DNA of 64,000 nucleotides from NCBI RefSeq assembly GCF_036345015.1, contig NZ_CP084098.1, forward strand, positions 2,865,326 through 2,929,325, written 5' to 3'. Of the stretch, positions 26,583-35,976 are shown in pieces (the stretch's first letter is position 1; every line of letters begins with the position of its first letter). Source of the stretch: Cyanobacterium sp. Dongsha4 (lineage in GTDB: Bacteria; Cyanobacteriota; Cyanobacteriia; Cyanobacteriales; Cyanobacteriaceae). The position numbers and the translations under genes were made by a program. The notes under the pieces were generated by a model. The model saw only the letters and a program-made list of their open reading frames with translations, ran no database searches and was not told where the DNA came from.

Positions 26583-26725
26583 TATAGTTATAGAATTAGT
26601 TTCAGCTAATCGCTAAATTATTTTAACCGTTTTACCGAAAAAAAATAAGATGGAATTATTGGATTGGGGTAGTGAGGGCAGTGTTGAAAAACTTAACGCA
26701 ACTTAATATTTAGATTGAGTGAAAC

Positions 26726-27355
26726 TTATACACCGAAAAATCCAGCAGTAAAAATAATACCCATACCGCAGAGAAGATAACCTACAAATTTGAGATTCAA
26801 GGCAGATGAAGAATTCTTTTGCCAATATTTTCCTAATTGATAAGCCGTGAAACTAATAAAACTCTGAATAATAGCAAAACCTGCTAAATAGGATATTAAG
26901 GGTGTTGTTTGCGCTCCAATAATGCTTTCTCCATAGGCATAACCATGAAAAATACCTGCAACTATAGCTAAACTTACCACCACAAATTGAGGTAAAATTC
27001 TGTCTCTGGTTAAAAGGATACCTGTCACAAAAACAGATAGAGAAATAATTAATTCTGGTAAGGGTAAATCAATACTCATTAAGTGTATAACTGTACCTAA
27101 AATGGAAGTTAAAACAAAACTTAAAGGTATAGTCATACCCAAAGAAAAGAAACTAGCTAAAAATCCCACTCCCACCACAAAGGCTAAATGATCTAATCCA
27201 ATGATAGGATGGGCTAAACCAGACATAAATCCGGCAAAAAAACTATTGGGTGTTTCTCCTCCCATAGCATGGTGAGCATATGCAGGAGTTGCAATTAATA
27301 AAAGTAAAATTGTCGATAGGATTAATCTACTGTTTCTTGATAAACTTTTCTTCAT
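26726..27355 (-). CDS. hupE: HupE/UreJ-family nickel or cobalt transporter
   Basis: The open frame reaches 27424, but the ATG at 27355 is preceded by GGAGCAG and begins a proper signal peptide (MKKSLSRN... ending PAYAHH), giving 209 residues. Mature features are the N-terminal histidines (HHAMGG), HPIIGLDH, the signature motif of HupE/UreJ, and about six membrane helices. Members import nickel for hydrogenase or urease. The hypABF genes at 35.5-39.4 kb in the same window fit a nickel hydrogenase role. It follows the Argonaute gene by 120 bases on the same strand; a functional link is not implied. Confidence 0.88.
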   Translation of the reverse strand: MKKSLSRNSRLILSTILLLLIATPAYAHHAMGGETPNSFFAGFMSGLAHPIIGLDHLAFVVGVGFLASFFSLGMTIPLSFVLTSILGTVIHLMSIDLPLPELIISLSVFVTGILLTRDRILPQFVVVSLAIVAGIFHGYAYGESIIGAQTTPLISYLAGFAIIQSFISFTAYQLGKYWQKNSSSALNLKFVGYLLCGMGIIFTAGFFGV

Positions 27356-27475
27356 TTGGACTGCTCCAAAAAATTGTGAATACCTAATCATCATATCTTT
27401 AAACAGTCTTTTCTCTTTACCCATGAGGGGGAATAATAAGTAATGAGTAATATGTTATTGAACTTAGGTTGTTTA

Positions 27476-29572
27476 TTACAGCCAAAATGGTACACTTCCA
27501 TCTGTAGCATGAGGGCGTAATCCCCTTGAGGCTAGAGTAGAGATTTTATCGGCATAATAAGTCGTAACAGGTAGCCTAGGAGGGCGTTCTGAACCATAAT
27601 GGAGTAAAGTTAAAGATAAAACAGAATGCAGGGCAGATTCTAGGGGAAAAGGAGGATGAGTACGAATTTTTAGCGGACGTGGTGTGCCCATATTAGCGGA
27701 GAAATCTGATGAGACTAATAAGGCCTCTGTTTCACTTAATTTAAAAATACTACCTTTTGGAGCATTTTTTGTTTTACTATCTTCCCTAGCATATAAGCGA
27801 GGATTACCATTTTTAATAATTTCCACAAAATAAAAAGTGGCGTTAATATCCTTACCCCATGCTAATAATGATTCTTTTTCCTGAAGAGGTAGTCTGCCAT
27901 CACGATGAATGACAATTGTTTTATTAGAAAATTCTTTAACGGGAAACATGTCTTGTAGAATATGACTAGGAATTATTTCTCCTTCTAGCATCGCATCACG
28001 GATACTATATCGTAATAGTTCGCCATTATTAAAATAAATTCTCGCCATAGCAGCACTGTTGATAGTGCCTGACAAAGCACGTTTTTTCTGACGAGAAACA
28101 TCTAAACCTATAACAAAATCTGCATATTTGAGTGGATGAGCCAAAATATAGGGTATAGTTCCTGTTTTGGCTAAAATTCCTAGTAAAATGTTTTTCAAAG
28201 CATATTCATTGTTGATAGTTTCTGGTCTAATTACCTGACTAGGAATGTCATTTTTTAAGGTAAGATGTTTAAACTCTTCGTAAAGAGTCCGCTCATTGTT
28301 TTTTCCTTCTATTTTTCCTTTAATAATTGCTAGAATAATATTCGGTTTTCTTTCTTTTAATCTCTCGATCGCACTTTCTAAATTAAATCGACTAAGACTA
28401 TGTATATTTTCTTCCCCTGCTAAGTTTAACTCATAGCCTAAGCCCTCTTTTCCCAAATTTTTTCTAATATTACTTCTTAAATCATCTAAGTTCAAATTAG
28501 GTACAGTATTTAAAATTCCAATTCTTATCTTCTGATTTTGAGAAGGTTTATAAACTCCAAATTTTTTCACAGAATTAAAGACATTTTTGTTATCTTGATG
28601 ATTATTAGCAAAAAGTAATTTAGGAGAATAATTGAGCTTGTCTTGAGTGAGAAATAAATGCTGATGACGACTAGAAGCGTAAGCGTTGCCCACCAAATTA
28701 GTTTTTTTAATTAGTTCAATAATGGGAATAAGAAATTTTATTCTTTTATCCGAAGTAATTTGTAACTTTTCACTAATTTTTAGTCGTTCATAATCTTGAT
28801 TATAAATTCTGATTTTCAAAGCATTTACTACATAATGATAAAGATTATTAGTTTCCACAATTAATTCTTGATCATTAGCTTCTGTAATAATACGCCGCAT
28901 TCTATCGCTGATGGAATAACTTAAGAGTCTTTGTCGATTATTATTTTCCCCTAATCTGCCGATGATAGAAGTTATTGTCATAGCGGATTGAAAATCTGGT
29001 TTTGTTATGTCTGTAACGTGAAGTCCTAATATTTCATTTTTATTCTCGATCTTACTTAAGTAGTCTTTTAGTGTTTCTTTATAGCCTAGTCTTGATTTAA
29101 GAGAAATAGAGACAGAGGGATGATTATTGACAACATAACCATATTTCTCACATTCATAGGTAATAGTATATTTGCCTTTATTTTGAATAAATTTCTTCAG
29201 GATTTCTCTGATATTAGGATTAATATCCCCTAGTAAGCTATGAGCTACGAAGTCAGCTATACCTTGATGGGATGGAGTTATTTTATCATTGGGGATTATT
29301 GATTGTAGAGAGTTTTTAAAAATATCATCTTTACTTTGCCAAAGTAGAGTGATGAAATCATTAAATTTAGCCTCCTGTTGAGGAGAATCAGTAATTAAAC
29401 ATTGATTTATTCTATCCCAATACCAATGACCAGAGAAATTTTTTTGTAATTGATATTGAAGTTTTCTACCCACTTTATCTTTATTTTCTGATGTCATAGT
29501 TGCGATTGAATAAGTGGAAAACTTGGGTAAAGATTTTAGTTGAATAGGGAAAATTTCAGCAAACAATTCCAT
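27476..29572 (-). CDS. ago: Prokaryotic Argonaute, long type with predicted active PIWI domain
   Basis: The frame is open to a TTG at 29578; I take the ATG at 29572, giving 698 residues. The C-terminal half carries MID and PIWI domains. Catalytic residues fit the DEDD tetrad: D491 (IGLDVSRQ), E530 or E532 (AMLEGE), D557 (IHRDGRLP) and D675 (TYYADK). The spacing of about 40, 66 and 184 resembles known nucleases such as KmAgo and CbAgo. The N-terminal half would hold N and PAZ-like regions, which I cannot delimit. Such proteins use small nucleic-acid guides to cut DNA and can act against plasmids or help separate replicated chromosomes. No helicase, nuclease or defence gene is adjacent. No ribosome site is evident. 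Confidence 0.9.
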   Translation of the reverse strand: MELFAEIFPIQLKSLPKFSTYSIATMTSENKDKVGRKLQYQLQKNFSGHWYWDRINQCLITDSPQQEAKFNDFITLLWQSKDDIFKNSLQSIIPNDKITPSHQGIADFVAHSLLGDINPNIREILKKFIQNKGKYTITYECEKYGYVVNNHPSVSISLKSRLGYKETLKDYLSKIENKNEILGLHVTDITKPDFQSAMTITSIIGRLGENNNRQRLLSYSISDRMRRIITEANDQELIVETNNLYHYVVNALKIRIYNQDYERLKISEKLQITSDKRIKFLIPIIELIKKTNLVGNAYASSRHQHLFLTQDKLNYSPKLLFANNHQDNKNVFNSVKKFGVYKPSQNQKIRIGILNTVPNLNLDDLRSNIRKNLGKEGLGYELNLAGEENIHSLSRFNLESAIERLKERKPNIILAIIKGKIEGKNNERTLYEEFKHLTLKNDIPSQVIRPETINNEYALKNILLGILAKTGTIPYILAHPLKYADFVIGLDVSRQKKRALSGTINSAAMARIYFNNGELLRYSIRDAMLEGEIIPSHILQDMFPVKEFSNKTIVIHRDGRLPLQEKESLLAWGKDINATFYFVEIIKNGNPRLYAREDSKTKNAPKGSIFKLSETEALLVSSDFSANMGTPRPLKIRTHPPFPLESALHSVLSLTLLHYGSERPPRLPVTTYYADKISTLASRGLRPHATDGSVPFWL

Positions 29573-29840
29573 CGGCAATTATTAATATTTAGACTATGTA
29601 CTACTCAAATAAAAGTATTTTAAACTATAGTGATCCCATTGAAGTTATGAGATTATTATGAGGTCTTTTTAACTAGATTGAATTAAACATTCTGTAACCT
29701 TATCAAGTCTTGATTTTAAGAATAAAACAAGCATAGAGTGCGGAAAATATTAATACTCTAATTTTCTCAGAACTAAGATAAAAAAGTAAGTAATTCCACT
29801 TAGAATAGATAGAAACTTATCTGTGTCTCTAATCTCGAAA

Positions 29841-30599
29841 ATGTTTCTTAATCAAAAACCTGTCTGGCGATTAATTCCTTTATTTTGTGCTAGTGGGAAA
29901 CTACAAATGGCGATCGACCTTTGGTTGCTTCAGCAACACAAAGAAAAAAATACTACTCCATCTCTCAGGTTTTATACATGGAATCCCCCTGCTATTTCTA
30001 TCGGGGTTAGCCAAAAAAAACATATTCCTTCCCATTGGCAAAATTTAACCTATGAAAATCAACCCTTAGAAATTGTTAAACGCCCCACAGGAGGCAGAGG
30101 GGTTTTACACTTAGGGGATTTAACTTATAGTGTTGTTACTTCCTATTCTCAAGGCACTGTCATAGAAACTTACGAGGAAATTTGTCAATTTCTAATTTTA
30201 GGGTGGGAAAAGTTGGGTTTATCTCTTCATTTAGGGAAGCCCAAACAAAAGTACTTAAATTCAGCAAATTGTTTTTCCTTAGCTACTAATGCAGATTTAA
30301 TGGATGATGAGGGTAATAAATTTATTGGGAGTGCTCAGTTAAGACAAGGTAAATATCTTTTACAACATGGTTCAATGATGGTAAAGTGCGATCGCACAGC
30401 ACCACTAACTTACCGCACTCTATATGAACAAGTATTTAATTCATCTCCGCCTCAAATCAATATACCTAGTGGTTTAATTATGCCAAAGATAGTCAATGTT
30501 TTGGTAGAAGCCGCCGCCGAGTGTTTTCAATGTCATTTTGAGATACAACCTCTTTCGGTGGAAGAAATTACAGAAATTACCGAAACAATGGTGATATAA
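29841..30599 (+). CDS. Lipoate-protein ligase A / octanoyltransferase (LipM-like) family protein
   Basis: A GTG at 29823 extends the frame; ATG 29841 gives 252 residues. The BPL/LplA fold is marked by KRPTGGRGVLHLGDLTYSV and KFIGSAQLRQGKYLLQHGS. A cysteine in SANCFSLATNAD sits near the position of the acyl-accepting cysteine of LipM enzymes, so octanoyl transfer from acyl carrier protein is possible. Free lipoate ligation is the alternative. The product would supply lipoyl groups for glycine cleavage and pyruvate dehydrogenase. It is transcribed alone. Confidence 0.8.
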   Translation: MFLNQKPVWRLIPLFCASGKLQMAIDLWLLQQHKEKNTTPSLRFYTWNPPAISIGVSQKKHIPSHWQNLTYENQPLEIVKRPTGGRGVLHLGDLTYSVVTSYSQGTVIETYEEICQFLILGWEKLGLSLHLGKPKQKYLNSANCFSLATNADLMDDEGNKFIGSAQLRQGKYLLQHGSMMVKCDRTAPLTYRTLYEQVFNSSPPQINIPSGLIMPKIVNVLVEAAAECFQCHFEIQPLSVEEITEITETMVI

Positions 30600-30731
30600 A
30601 TTTTATGTGAAGATTAAGAGCAGGTATCAGGTTTTAGGCCAATGGTTGACATAACAGAAAATAAATAATTTGATAGATTTTATATATCAGGGCGAATATA
30701 ATCCCACCAATATACCAATTATTAATAGTTA

Positions 30732-32411
30732 ATGTCTATCGAAACAATTTACGGAAACTTACAAGGATTAAAACCTAACCAACTCAAACAGTTACAAAAA
30801 CTATATCATCAAAGAATAAGCGGCGATCGCATCTCTACCATTGACCTCGCCGAAAGAATAGCCGCCCTGTCCACCGAGTTAAAACAACCCCTGAGCGTAT
30901 ATCTAAATCGCCGTGGCCAAGTCATGAGAGTGGGAGTCGGTACGCCCCGTCAAACCCAAATTCCTCCCCTAGAATTGCCCCGTTACGGTGAGCTAAGACT
31001 GTCAGGGATTCGTTGTTTAAGCACCTCATTAAAACCCACACCGCCGGGTGAGGCCAGTTTAACCGCAATGGTAAGACAAAGACTAGATGCTTTAGTTATA
31101 TTAACCCTCACAGGACAAGGAATAATCCGTAAAGGAGGAGGGGCTAGGGGATTTGTGGATAAAGCCTATTTATGCCATTTGCTACCCCTCAAAGATACTG
31201 ATAATTATTGGGATGTATCACCTCCGCAATCTTTAGATGATATAGTCGAACAAGATTTTCTCGATTTAGTTACTAACTTAGAAGCAGAATTTAGCCGAGA
31301 ATTTATTGCTCAAGAAGTTTCACCCCAACAAGAAAGAGTTTTATTAGTGGGTTTACAAACAGGAGATAGAGACGAACAAAAATTCCAAGATAATCTGCAA
31401 GAATTAGCCCTACTGGTAGATAGTGCAGGAGGAAAAGTCTTAGCCACCATCGAGCAGAAACGCTCTCACCCTCATCCTCAAACCCTTGTAGGTGCTGGAA
31501 AGGTGGAAGAAATCGCCCTACAGGTACAAACATTAGGAGCAAATTTAGTGGTATTTGATCGGGATTTGTCCCCCGCTCAGGTACGCAATTTAGAGTTACA
31601 GTTAGGAGTCAGAGTGGTCGATCGCACCGAAGTAATCTTAGATATATTTGCCCAGAGAGCTCAGTCAAGGGCAGGTAAATTACAAGTAGAATTAGCCCAA
31701 TTAGAATATATGTTACCCAGACTGACAGGAAGAGGACAAGCCATGTCTCGATTAGGTGGCGGTATCGGCACTAGAGGCCCTGGTGAAACAAAATTAGAAA
31801 CAGAAAGAAGGGCTATTCAAAAAAGAATCACCAGACTACAACAAGAAGTAAACCAACTGCAATCCCACCGCTCGAGACTGCGTCAACAAAGACAAGCCCA
31901 TGAAATAACTAGCGTTGCCATTGTCGGTTATACCAATGCAGGAAAATCTACTTTAATTAACACCCTTACCAACGCCGATGTTTACACCGCAGATCAATTA
32001 TTTGCTACCTTAGACCCCACCACCAGAAGATTGACTATTACAGACCCTAACACATCTGATACAACCACATTGTTAATGACCGATACCGTGGGTTTTATCC
32101 ATGAATTGCCCCCTCCCCTTGTGGATTCCTTTCGAGCAACCCTTGAAGAAGTAACCGAAGCGGATGCACTATTACACGTTGTGGACTTGTCTCATCCTGC
32201 TTGGGAAAGTCATATTGAATCTGTTAAAGCAATTCTTGCCCAAATGCCTCTAGCCCCATCCTTAGAATTAATTGTCCTCAACAAAATAGATAAGGCAAAC
32301 AGTGAACATTTAACCATTGCCAAGGAAAAATATCCCCAAGCGGTTTTTATTTCTGCCCAACAACGTCATGGTTTAACCACACTGCGCGATCGACTTTTAC
32401 GATTGTGTTAA
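30732..32411 (+). CDS. hflX: GTPase HflX
   Basis: This ribosome-associated GTPase splits stalled or hibernating 70S ribosomes. At 559 residues it is longer than the roughly 430 of E. coli because of an N-terminal extension of about 180 residues (with MRVGVGTPRQTQIPPL), as in other cyanobacteria. The HflX domain contains HPHPQTLVGAGKVEEI and GGIGTRGPGETKLE, then a coiled coil, then the G domain with GYTNAGKST (G1), DTVGFI (G3) and NKID (G4). A second weaker gene follows after 104 bases with a repeat fragment (AACTCCTAACTC) between. Confidence 0.95.
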   Translation: MSIETIYGNLQGLKPNQLKQLQKLYHQRISGDRISTIDLAERIAALSTELKQPLSVYLNRRGQVMRVGVGTPRQTQIPPLELPRYGELRLSGIRCLSTSLKPTPPGEASLTAMVRQRLDALVILTLTGQGIIRKGGGARGFVDKAYLCHLLPLKDTDNYWDVSPPQSLDDIVEQDFLDLVTNLEAEFSREFIAQEVSPQQERVLLVGLQTGDRDEQKFQDNLQELALLVDSAGGKVLATIEQKRSHPHPQTLVGAGKVEEIALQVQTLGANLVVFDRDLSPAQVRNLELQLGVRVVDRTEVILDIFAQRAQSRAGKLQVELAQLEYMLPRLTGRGQAMSRLGGGIGTRGPGETKLETERRAIQKRITRLQQEVNQLQSHRSRLRQQRQAHEITSVAIVGYTNAGKSTLINTLTNADVYTADQLFATLDPTTRRLTITDPNTSDTTTLLMTDTVGFIHELPPPLVDSFRATLEEVTEADALLHVVDLSHPAWESHIESVKAILAQMPLAPSLELIVLNKIDKANSEHLTIAKEKYPQAVFISAQQRHGLTTLRDRLLRLC

Positions 32412-32515
32412 GGCAAATAGTTGATAATTAATAACTCCTAACTCTCCAACACCAGTTAGTGTTATGCTTTGGACATAACCACATAAGTATTTTGAGAAAT
32501 AAATTTAAGCTGAGA

Positions 32516-33457
32516 ATGACAAGTGAGCAGTACCAACAAAAATTAGTTGTCGATAAAGGAGGAATTAGAATTGATGTTTGGTTAGGAGACAATATCGACA
32601 GTATATCTCGATCGCGCCTACAAAAACTCATTAGTGAAGGACAAGTTATCGTTAATGAGCAAGTATGTGAGAGTAAGAAAACCATATTAAAAGCAGGAGA
32701 TGAAGTAATAGTTAGAATACCGCCTCCTGTTTCTTCTCATCTTATCCCCGAAGCTATCCCCCTAGATATTCTTTATGAAGATGAATATTTACTCATTATC
32801 AATAAACCTGCTAACTTTGTGGTACATCCAGCACCGGGTCATAGTCAGGGAACTTTAGTAAATGCTTTATTATCCCATTGTCCTGATTTAAAGGGTATTG
32901 GTGGTGTTGAACGTCCTGGTATAGTTCATAGACTAGACAAAGACACAACAGGGGCGATGGTAGTAGCTAAAACAGAGCCAGTTTTACACCATTTACAGGG
33001 TCAAATCAAGGCAAAAACAGCAAAAAGAGAGTATTTAGGGGTTGTTTATGGTTCTCCTTCTGTTTCAAGCGGTATCGTGGATTTACCCATCGGCAGACAT
33101 CCATGCGATCGCAAAAAAATGGCAATTTTATCGGAGGAAAAGGGAGGAAAACCTGCTGTTACCCATTGGCTATTAAAAGAAAGAATCGGTAATTATAGCT
33201 TAATTCAGTATCAACTAGAAACAGGCAGAACTCACCAAATTAGGGTACATAGTAGCCATATAGGACATCCTATCATCGGAGATCCTTTATATTCTCATGG
33301 TAAATCTGTAGGAGTCAATCTTACAGGACAAGCCCTACACGCTTTTCGTCTTACTTTAACTCATCCTATCACTAATAATACTTTAGAAGCGATCGCACCT
33401 TTACCCCAAGAGTTTGAGAAATTATTACGCATTTTAAGACTAAAAATTCATGGCTAG
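32516..33457 (+). CDS. rluD: 23S rRNA pseudouridine synthase RluD family
   Basis: The start is trimmed to ATG 32516, because the upstream frame relies on GTG and encodes a non-homologous stretch. The 313-residue protein has an S4 RNA-binding domain (about 10-75, RSRLQKLISEGQVIVNE) and a pseudouridine synthase domain with catalytic aspartate in VHRLDKDTTG and the motif GRTHQIRVH. RluD modifies helix 69 of 23S rRNA; RluC- or RluA-like specificity cannot be excluded. It is followed by the MITE-like element. Confidence 0.92.
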   Translation: MTSEQYQQKLVVDKGGIRIDVWLGDNIDSISRSRLQKLISEGQVIVNEQVCESKKTILKAGDEVIVRIPPPVSSHLIPEAIPLDILYEDEYLLIINKPANFVVHPAPGHSQGTLVNALLSHCPDLKGIGGVERPGIVHRLDKDTTGAMVVAKTEPVLHHLQGQIKAKTAKREYLGVVYGSPSVSSGIVDLPIGRHPCDRKKMAILSEEKGGKPAVTHWLLKERIGNYSLIQYQLETGRTHQIRVHSSHIGHPIIGDPLYSHGKSVGVNLTGQALHAFRLTLTHPITNNTLEAIAPLPQEFEKLLRILRLKIHG

Positions 33458-33465
33458 ATAAGGGG

Positions 33466-33693
33466 AGATTAGTTAGGCAGGGCTGTTTCATTTTCAAATT
33501 TTCTGGTTAAGGCAGGGAATGGGGAATAGGCACTCTTGCAATAGTTTTTAATGGTTTATGGTTATAAATTGATAATCTCAACATTTTTAACTACTTCTTA
33601 ATCCTCAAAGCTCTAAAACCCTATATTCTTTTACTGGCAATAGTTTTAGCGTTTTTGTATTTCTACTTTGAAACAGCCCTGAGATTAGTTAGG
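33466..33693. mobile_element. MITE-like element (33478-33681) with 12-bp target duplication
   Basis: A perfect 13-bp inverted repeat, CAGGGCTGTTTCA (33478-33490) and TGAAACAGCCCTG (33669-33681), bounds 204 bases with no coding capacity. The 12 bases directly outside each end are identical direct repeats, AGATTAGTTAGG (33466-33477 and 33682-33693), as expected of a target-site duplication. The interior is AT-rich and has an internal repeat of GCAATAGTTTT. The duplicated target is itself part of the composite intergenic repeat found elsewhere. The parent transposase family is unknown; a 12-bp duplication would fit the IS4 group. Confidence 0.85.
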
Positions 33694-33699
33694 GGGATT

Positions 33700-33787
33700 A
33701 GGGTATTGGGGGGAAATTTCTTTTTTATCTTAAATCTTAACTCCGAACTCCGAACTCCGAACTCAAATTATTGCCCTTTTTACTTTT
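33700..33787. repeat. Composite intergenic repeat, copy upstream of pntB
   Basis: AGGGTATTGGGGGGAAATTT is followed by TTTTTTATCTTAAATCTT, then three AACTCCG heptamers plus a partial (33739-33764), then CAAATTATTGCCC. It is almost identical to the copy at 35375-35456 apart from heptamer number (three plus partial here, one plus partial there). The rest of the gap to 33882 is upstream sequence of pntB. Confidence 0.9.
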
Positions 33788-33882
33788 AAAACATTCTTAA
33801 CAATTGAACCCCGATAAATTTTATAACCTGATAGTAGAGAAAAAAATAATTCTTGAATGTAAATAGCTACAAATCAATCTTT

Positions 33883-35322
33883 ATGAGTCAGAATTTAATT
33901 ACAGTAGCGTATATTGGTGCTAGTGCTTTGTTTATTCTTAGTCTAGCAGGGTTATCTAATCAAGAAACTGCCCCCAAAGGTAATATATACGGAATTTCAG
34001 GAATGGCGATCGCATTTATTGCCACAGCCTTTAGTCCACAAGTAACAAACTATACCACGTTGATAGGGGCAATTATTCCTGCGGTAATAATTGGGGCAAT
34101 CTTAGCCAGTAGAGTGGCCATGACGGCAATGCCAGAGTTAGTGGCAATTTTACACAGTTTTGTCGGTTTAGCCGCCGTTTTAGTGGGGGTAGGCAATTAC
34201 TTACAACCTGAATCGGGATTAGTGGGTGCAGAAGCCTTTATTCATCAAATAGAGATTTATGTGGGAGTATTTATCGGTGCGGTTACTTTTACTGGTTCAA
34301 TTGTCGCTTTTGGTAAATTAAGAGCAATTATTAGTTCAAAACCTTTGATGTTACCTGCTAGACATCTACTAAATATAGGAATGTTAGGCGCAACCATTTA
34401 TTTGGGTTATGATTTCCTTCACTCTGAATTTGGCTTACAACCTCTCCTCATTATGACGGGTATTGCCTGTTTGTTGGGAATCCATCTTGTCGCCGCTATT
34501 GGTGGGGCAGATATGCCAGTGGTTATCTCTATGTTAAATAGTTATTCTGGATGGGCCGCCGCCGCAGCAGGTTTTATGCTCAATAATGATTTATTAATTA
34601 TTACTGGTGCTTTGGTGGGTAGTAGTGGGGCGATTTTAAGTTATATCATGTGTAAAGCGATGAATCGTTCTTTTATTAGTGTTATTCTAGGAGGATTTGG
34701 CGAAGGAAGCTCTAATAAGAATAATTCTGTTCAAAAACAAGAAGTGGGAGAAGCCGTCGCTACTAATGTGGAAGAAGTTGCCGATTTATTAGTTAGTGCT
34801 AAAAATGTCATCATTACCCCCGGTTATGGTATGGCTGTTGCTCAGGCACAACAGGCGGTTTCTGAAATTACCAAGATACTGCGCGATCGCAAAATTAATG
34901 TCCGTTTTGGTATTCACCCCGTAGCAGGACGTTTACCTGGTCACATGAATGTATTGTTAGCAGAAGCAAAAGTTCCCTATGACATTGTATTAGAAATGGA
35001 TGAAATTAACGAGGATTTTCCCGATACTGACGTGGTTTTAGTCATTGGAGCTAATGATACTGTTAATCCTAGCGCTTTAGAAGACCCCAATAGTGCGATC
35101 GCAGGTATGCCTGTATTAGAAGTGTGGAAAGCAGAAAATAGTATTGTGATGAAACGTAGTTTAGCCACAGGTTATGCTGGAGTGGATAATCCCTTATTTT
35201 ATAAGGAAAATACAAAAATGCTCTTCGGTGATGCTAAAGCCAATCTTGATGCTTTATTAGTAGTGTTGAGAGAAAAAGTTAGCAAAGGAAAAACTAACAA
35301 TAAAGTTTTAGTAACAGCATAA
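33883..35322 (+). CDS. pntB: NAD(P) transhydrogenase beta subunit
   Basis: The start is trimmed to ATG 33883 ([20 protein letters not shown]), giving 479 residues. About nine membrane helices (domain II) occupy residues 1-280, followed by a linker and a soluble NADPH-binding domain III with [28 protein letters not shown] and [16 protein letters not shown]. With PntA it couples proton entry to hydride transfer from NADH to NADP+ in the thylakoid or plasma membrane. pntA is not adjacent, as is also the case in Synechocystis. The gene lies between two near-identical repeat copies. Confidence 0.95.
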   Translation: MSQNLITVAYIGASALFILSLAGLSNQETAPKGNIYGISGMAIAFIATAFSPQVTNYTTLIGAIIPAVIIGAILASRVAMTAMPELVAILHSFVGLAAVLVGVGNYLQPESGLVGAEAFIHQIEIYVGVFIGAVTFTGSIVAFGKLRAIISSKPLMLPARHLLNIGMLGATIYLGYDFLHSEFGLQPLLIMTGIACLLGIHLVAAIGGADMPVVISMLNSYSGWAAAAAGFMLNNDLLIITGALVGSSGAILSYIMCKAMNRSFISVILGGFGEGSSNKNNSVQKQEVGEAVATNVEEVADLLVSAKNVIITPGYGMAVAQAQQAVSEITKILRDRKINVRFGIHPVAGRLPGHMNVLLAEAKVPYDIVLEMDEINEDFPDTDVVLVIGANDTVNPSALEDPNSAIAGMPVLEVWKAENSIVMKRSLATGYAGVDNPLFYKENTKMLFGDAKANLDALLVVLREKVSKGKTNNKVLVTA

Positions 35323-35374
35323 TTGAGATAAATAATTAAGTAATGAGTAAAAGTTAATTAGGGTGTTAGGGCAT

Positions 35375-35456
35375 TGGGGTATTGGGGGAAATTTCTTTTT
35401 TATCTTAAATCTTAACTCCGAACTCAAATGATTGCCCCTTGCCCTTTTACTTTTGC
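35375..35456. repeat. Composite intergenic repeat, copy downstream of pntB
   Basis: GGGGTATTGGGGGAAATTTC is followed by TTTTTTATCTTAAATCTT, a short heptamer run (AACTCCGAACTC, 35414-35425), then AAATGATTGCCCC and CCCTTTTACTTTT. It is in the same orientation as the copy 1.7 kb upstream. Confidence 0.9.
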
Positions 35457-35541
35457 TTATTCATGACAGTAAAGGGATTTACCTTTTTTTACTAATAGGT
35501 AATATTTAACGAAACTAGCTATACAATGTGGTACTAAAATC

Positions 35542-35889
35542 ATGCACGAATTAAGCATTATGGAATCTACCCTCGAAATAGCAATTAATTACGCAAAGCG
35601 AGAAAGGGCAAAAAGTATTAAACAGATTTCCTTGAAAATAGGAGAATTATCTGGGGTGATTCCTTCGGCACTAGAATTTGCTTTTGATGTGATTACTAAA
35701 AATACCATTGCTGAAAATGCAATTTTAAAAATCGAAAATATCCCTGTTTGTTGTTATTGTCAATCTTGCGAAGATAAATTTTATCCTCCTCTTCAATATA
35801 TTTTTGAATGTCCTTTCTGTCATCAATTAAGCCATCATATTTTACAAGGAAAAGAAATACAATTAAGTTCATTAGAAATAGAAAATTAA
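35542..35889 (+). CDS. hypA: Hydrogenase maturation nickel metallochaperone HypA
   Basis: This 115-residue protein starts MHELSIMES, with His2 as nickel ligand, and has a zinc site made of two cysteine pairs (CYCQSC and CPFC). HypA works with HypB to insert nickel into NiFe hydrogenase. hypB follows 87 bases later and hypF further on, all on the same strand. Confidence 0.95.
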   Translation: MHELSIMESTLEIAINYAKRERAKSIKQISLKIGELSGVIPSALEFAFDVITKNTIAENAILKIENIPVCCYCQSCEDKFYPPLQYIFECPFCHQLSHHILQGKEIQLSSLEIEN

Positions 35890-35976
35890 ATTAAATACTC
35901 AATATTTTTTAACATCAAATATCTAATTTTATAGATAAAATAAAAGTATAGTTAATTTAAGTAAATTTTGACTAAT

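Noticed and set aside
27476..29572. Defence island around the Argonaute
   Set aside because: Neighbours are hupE, a lipoyl acyltransferase, hflX and rluD; no restriction, toxin or helicase genes are seen.
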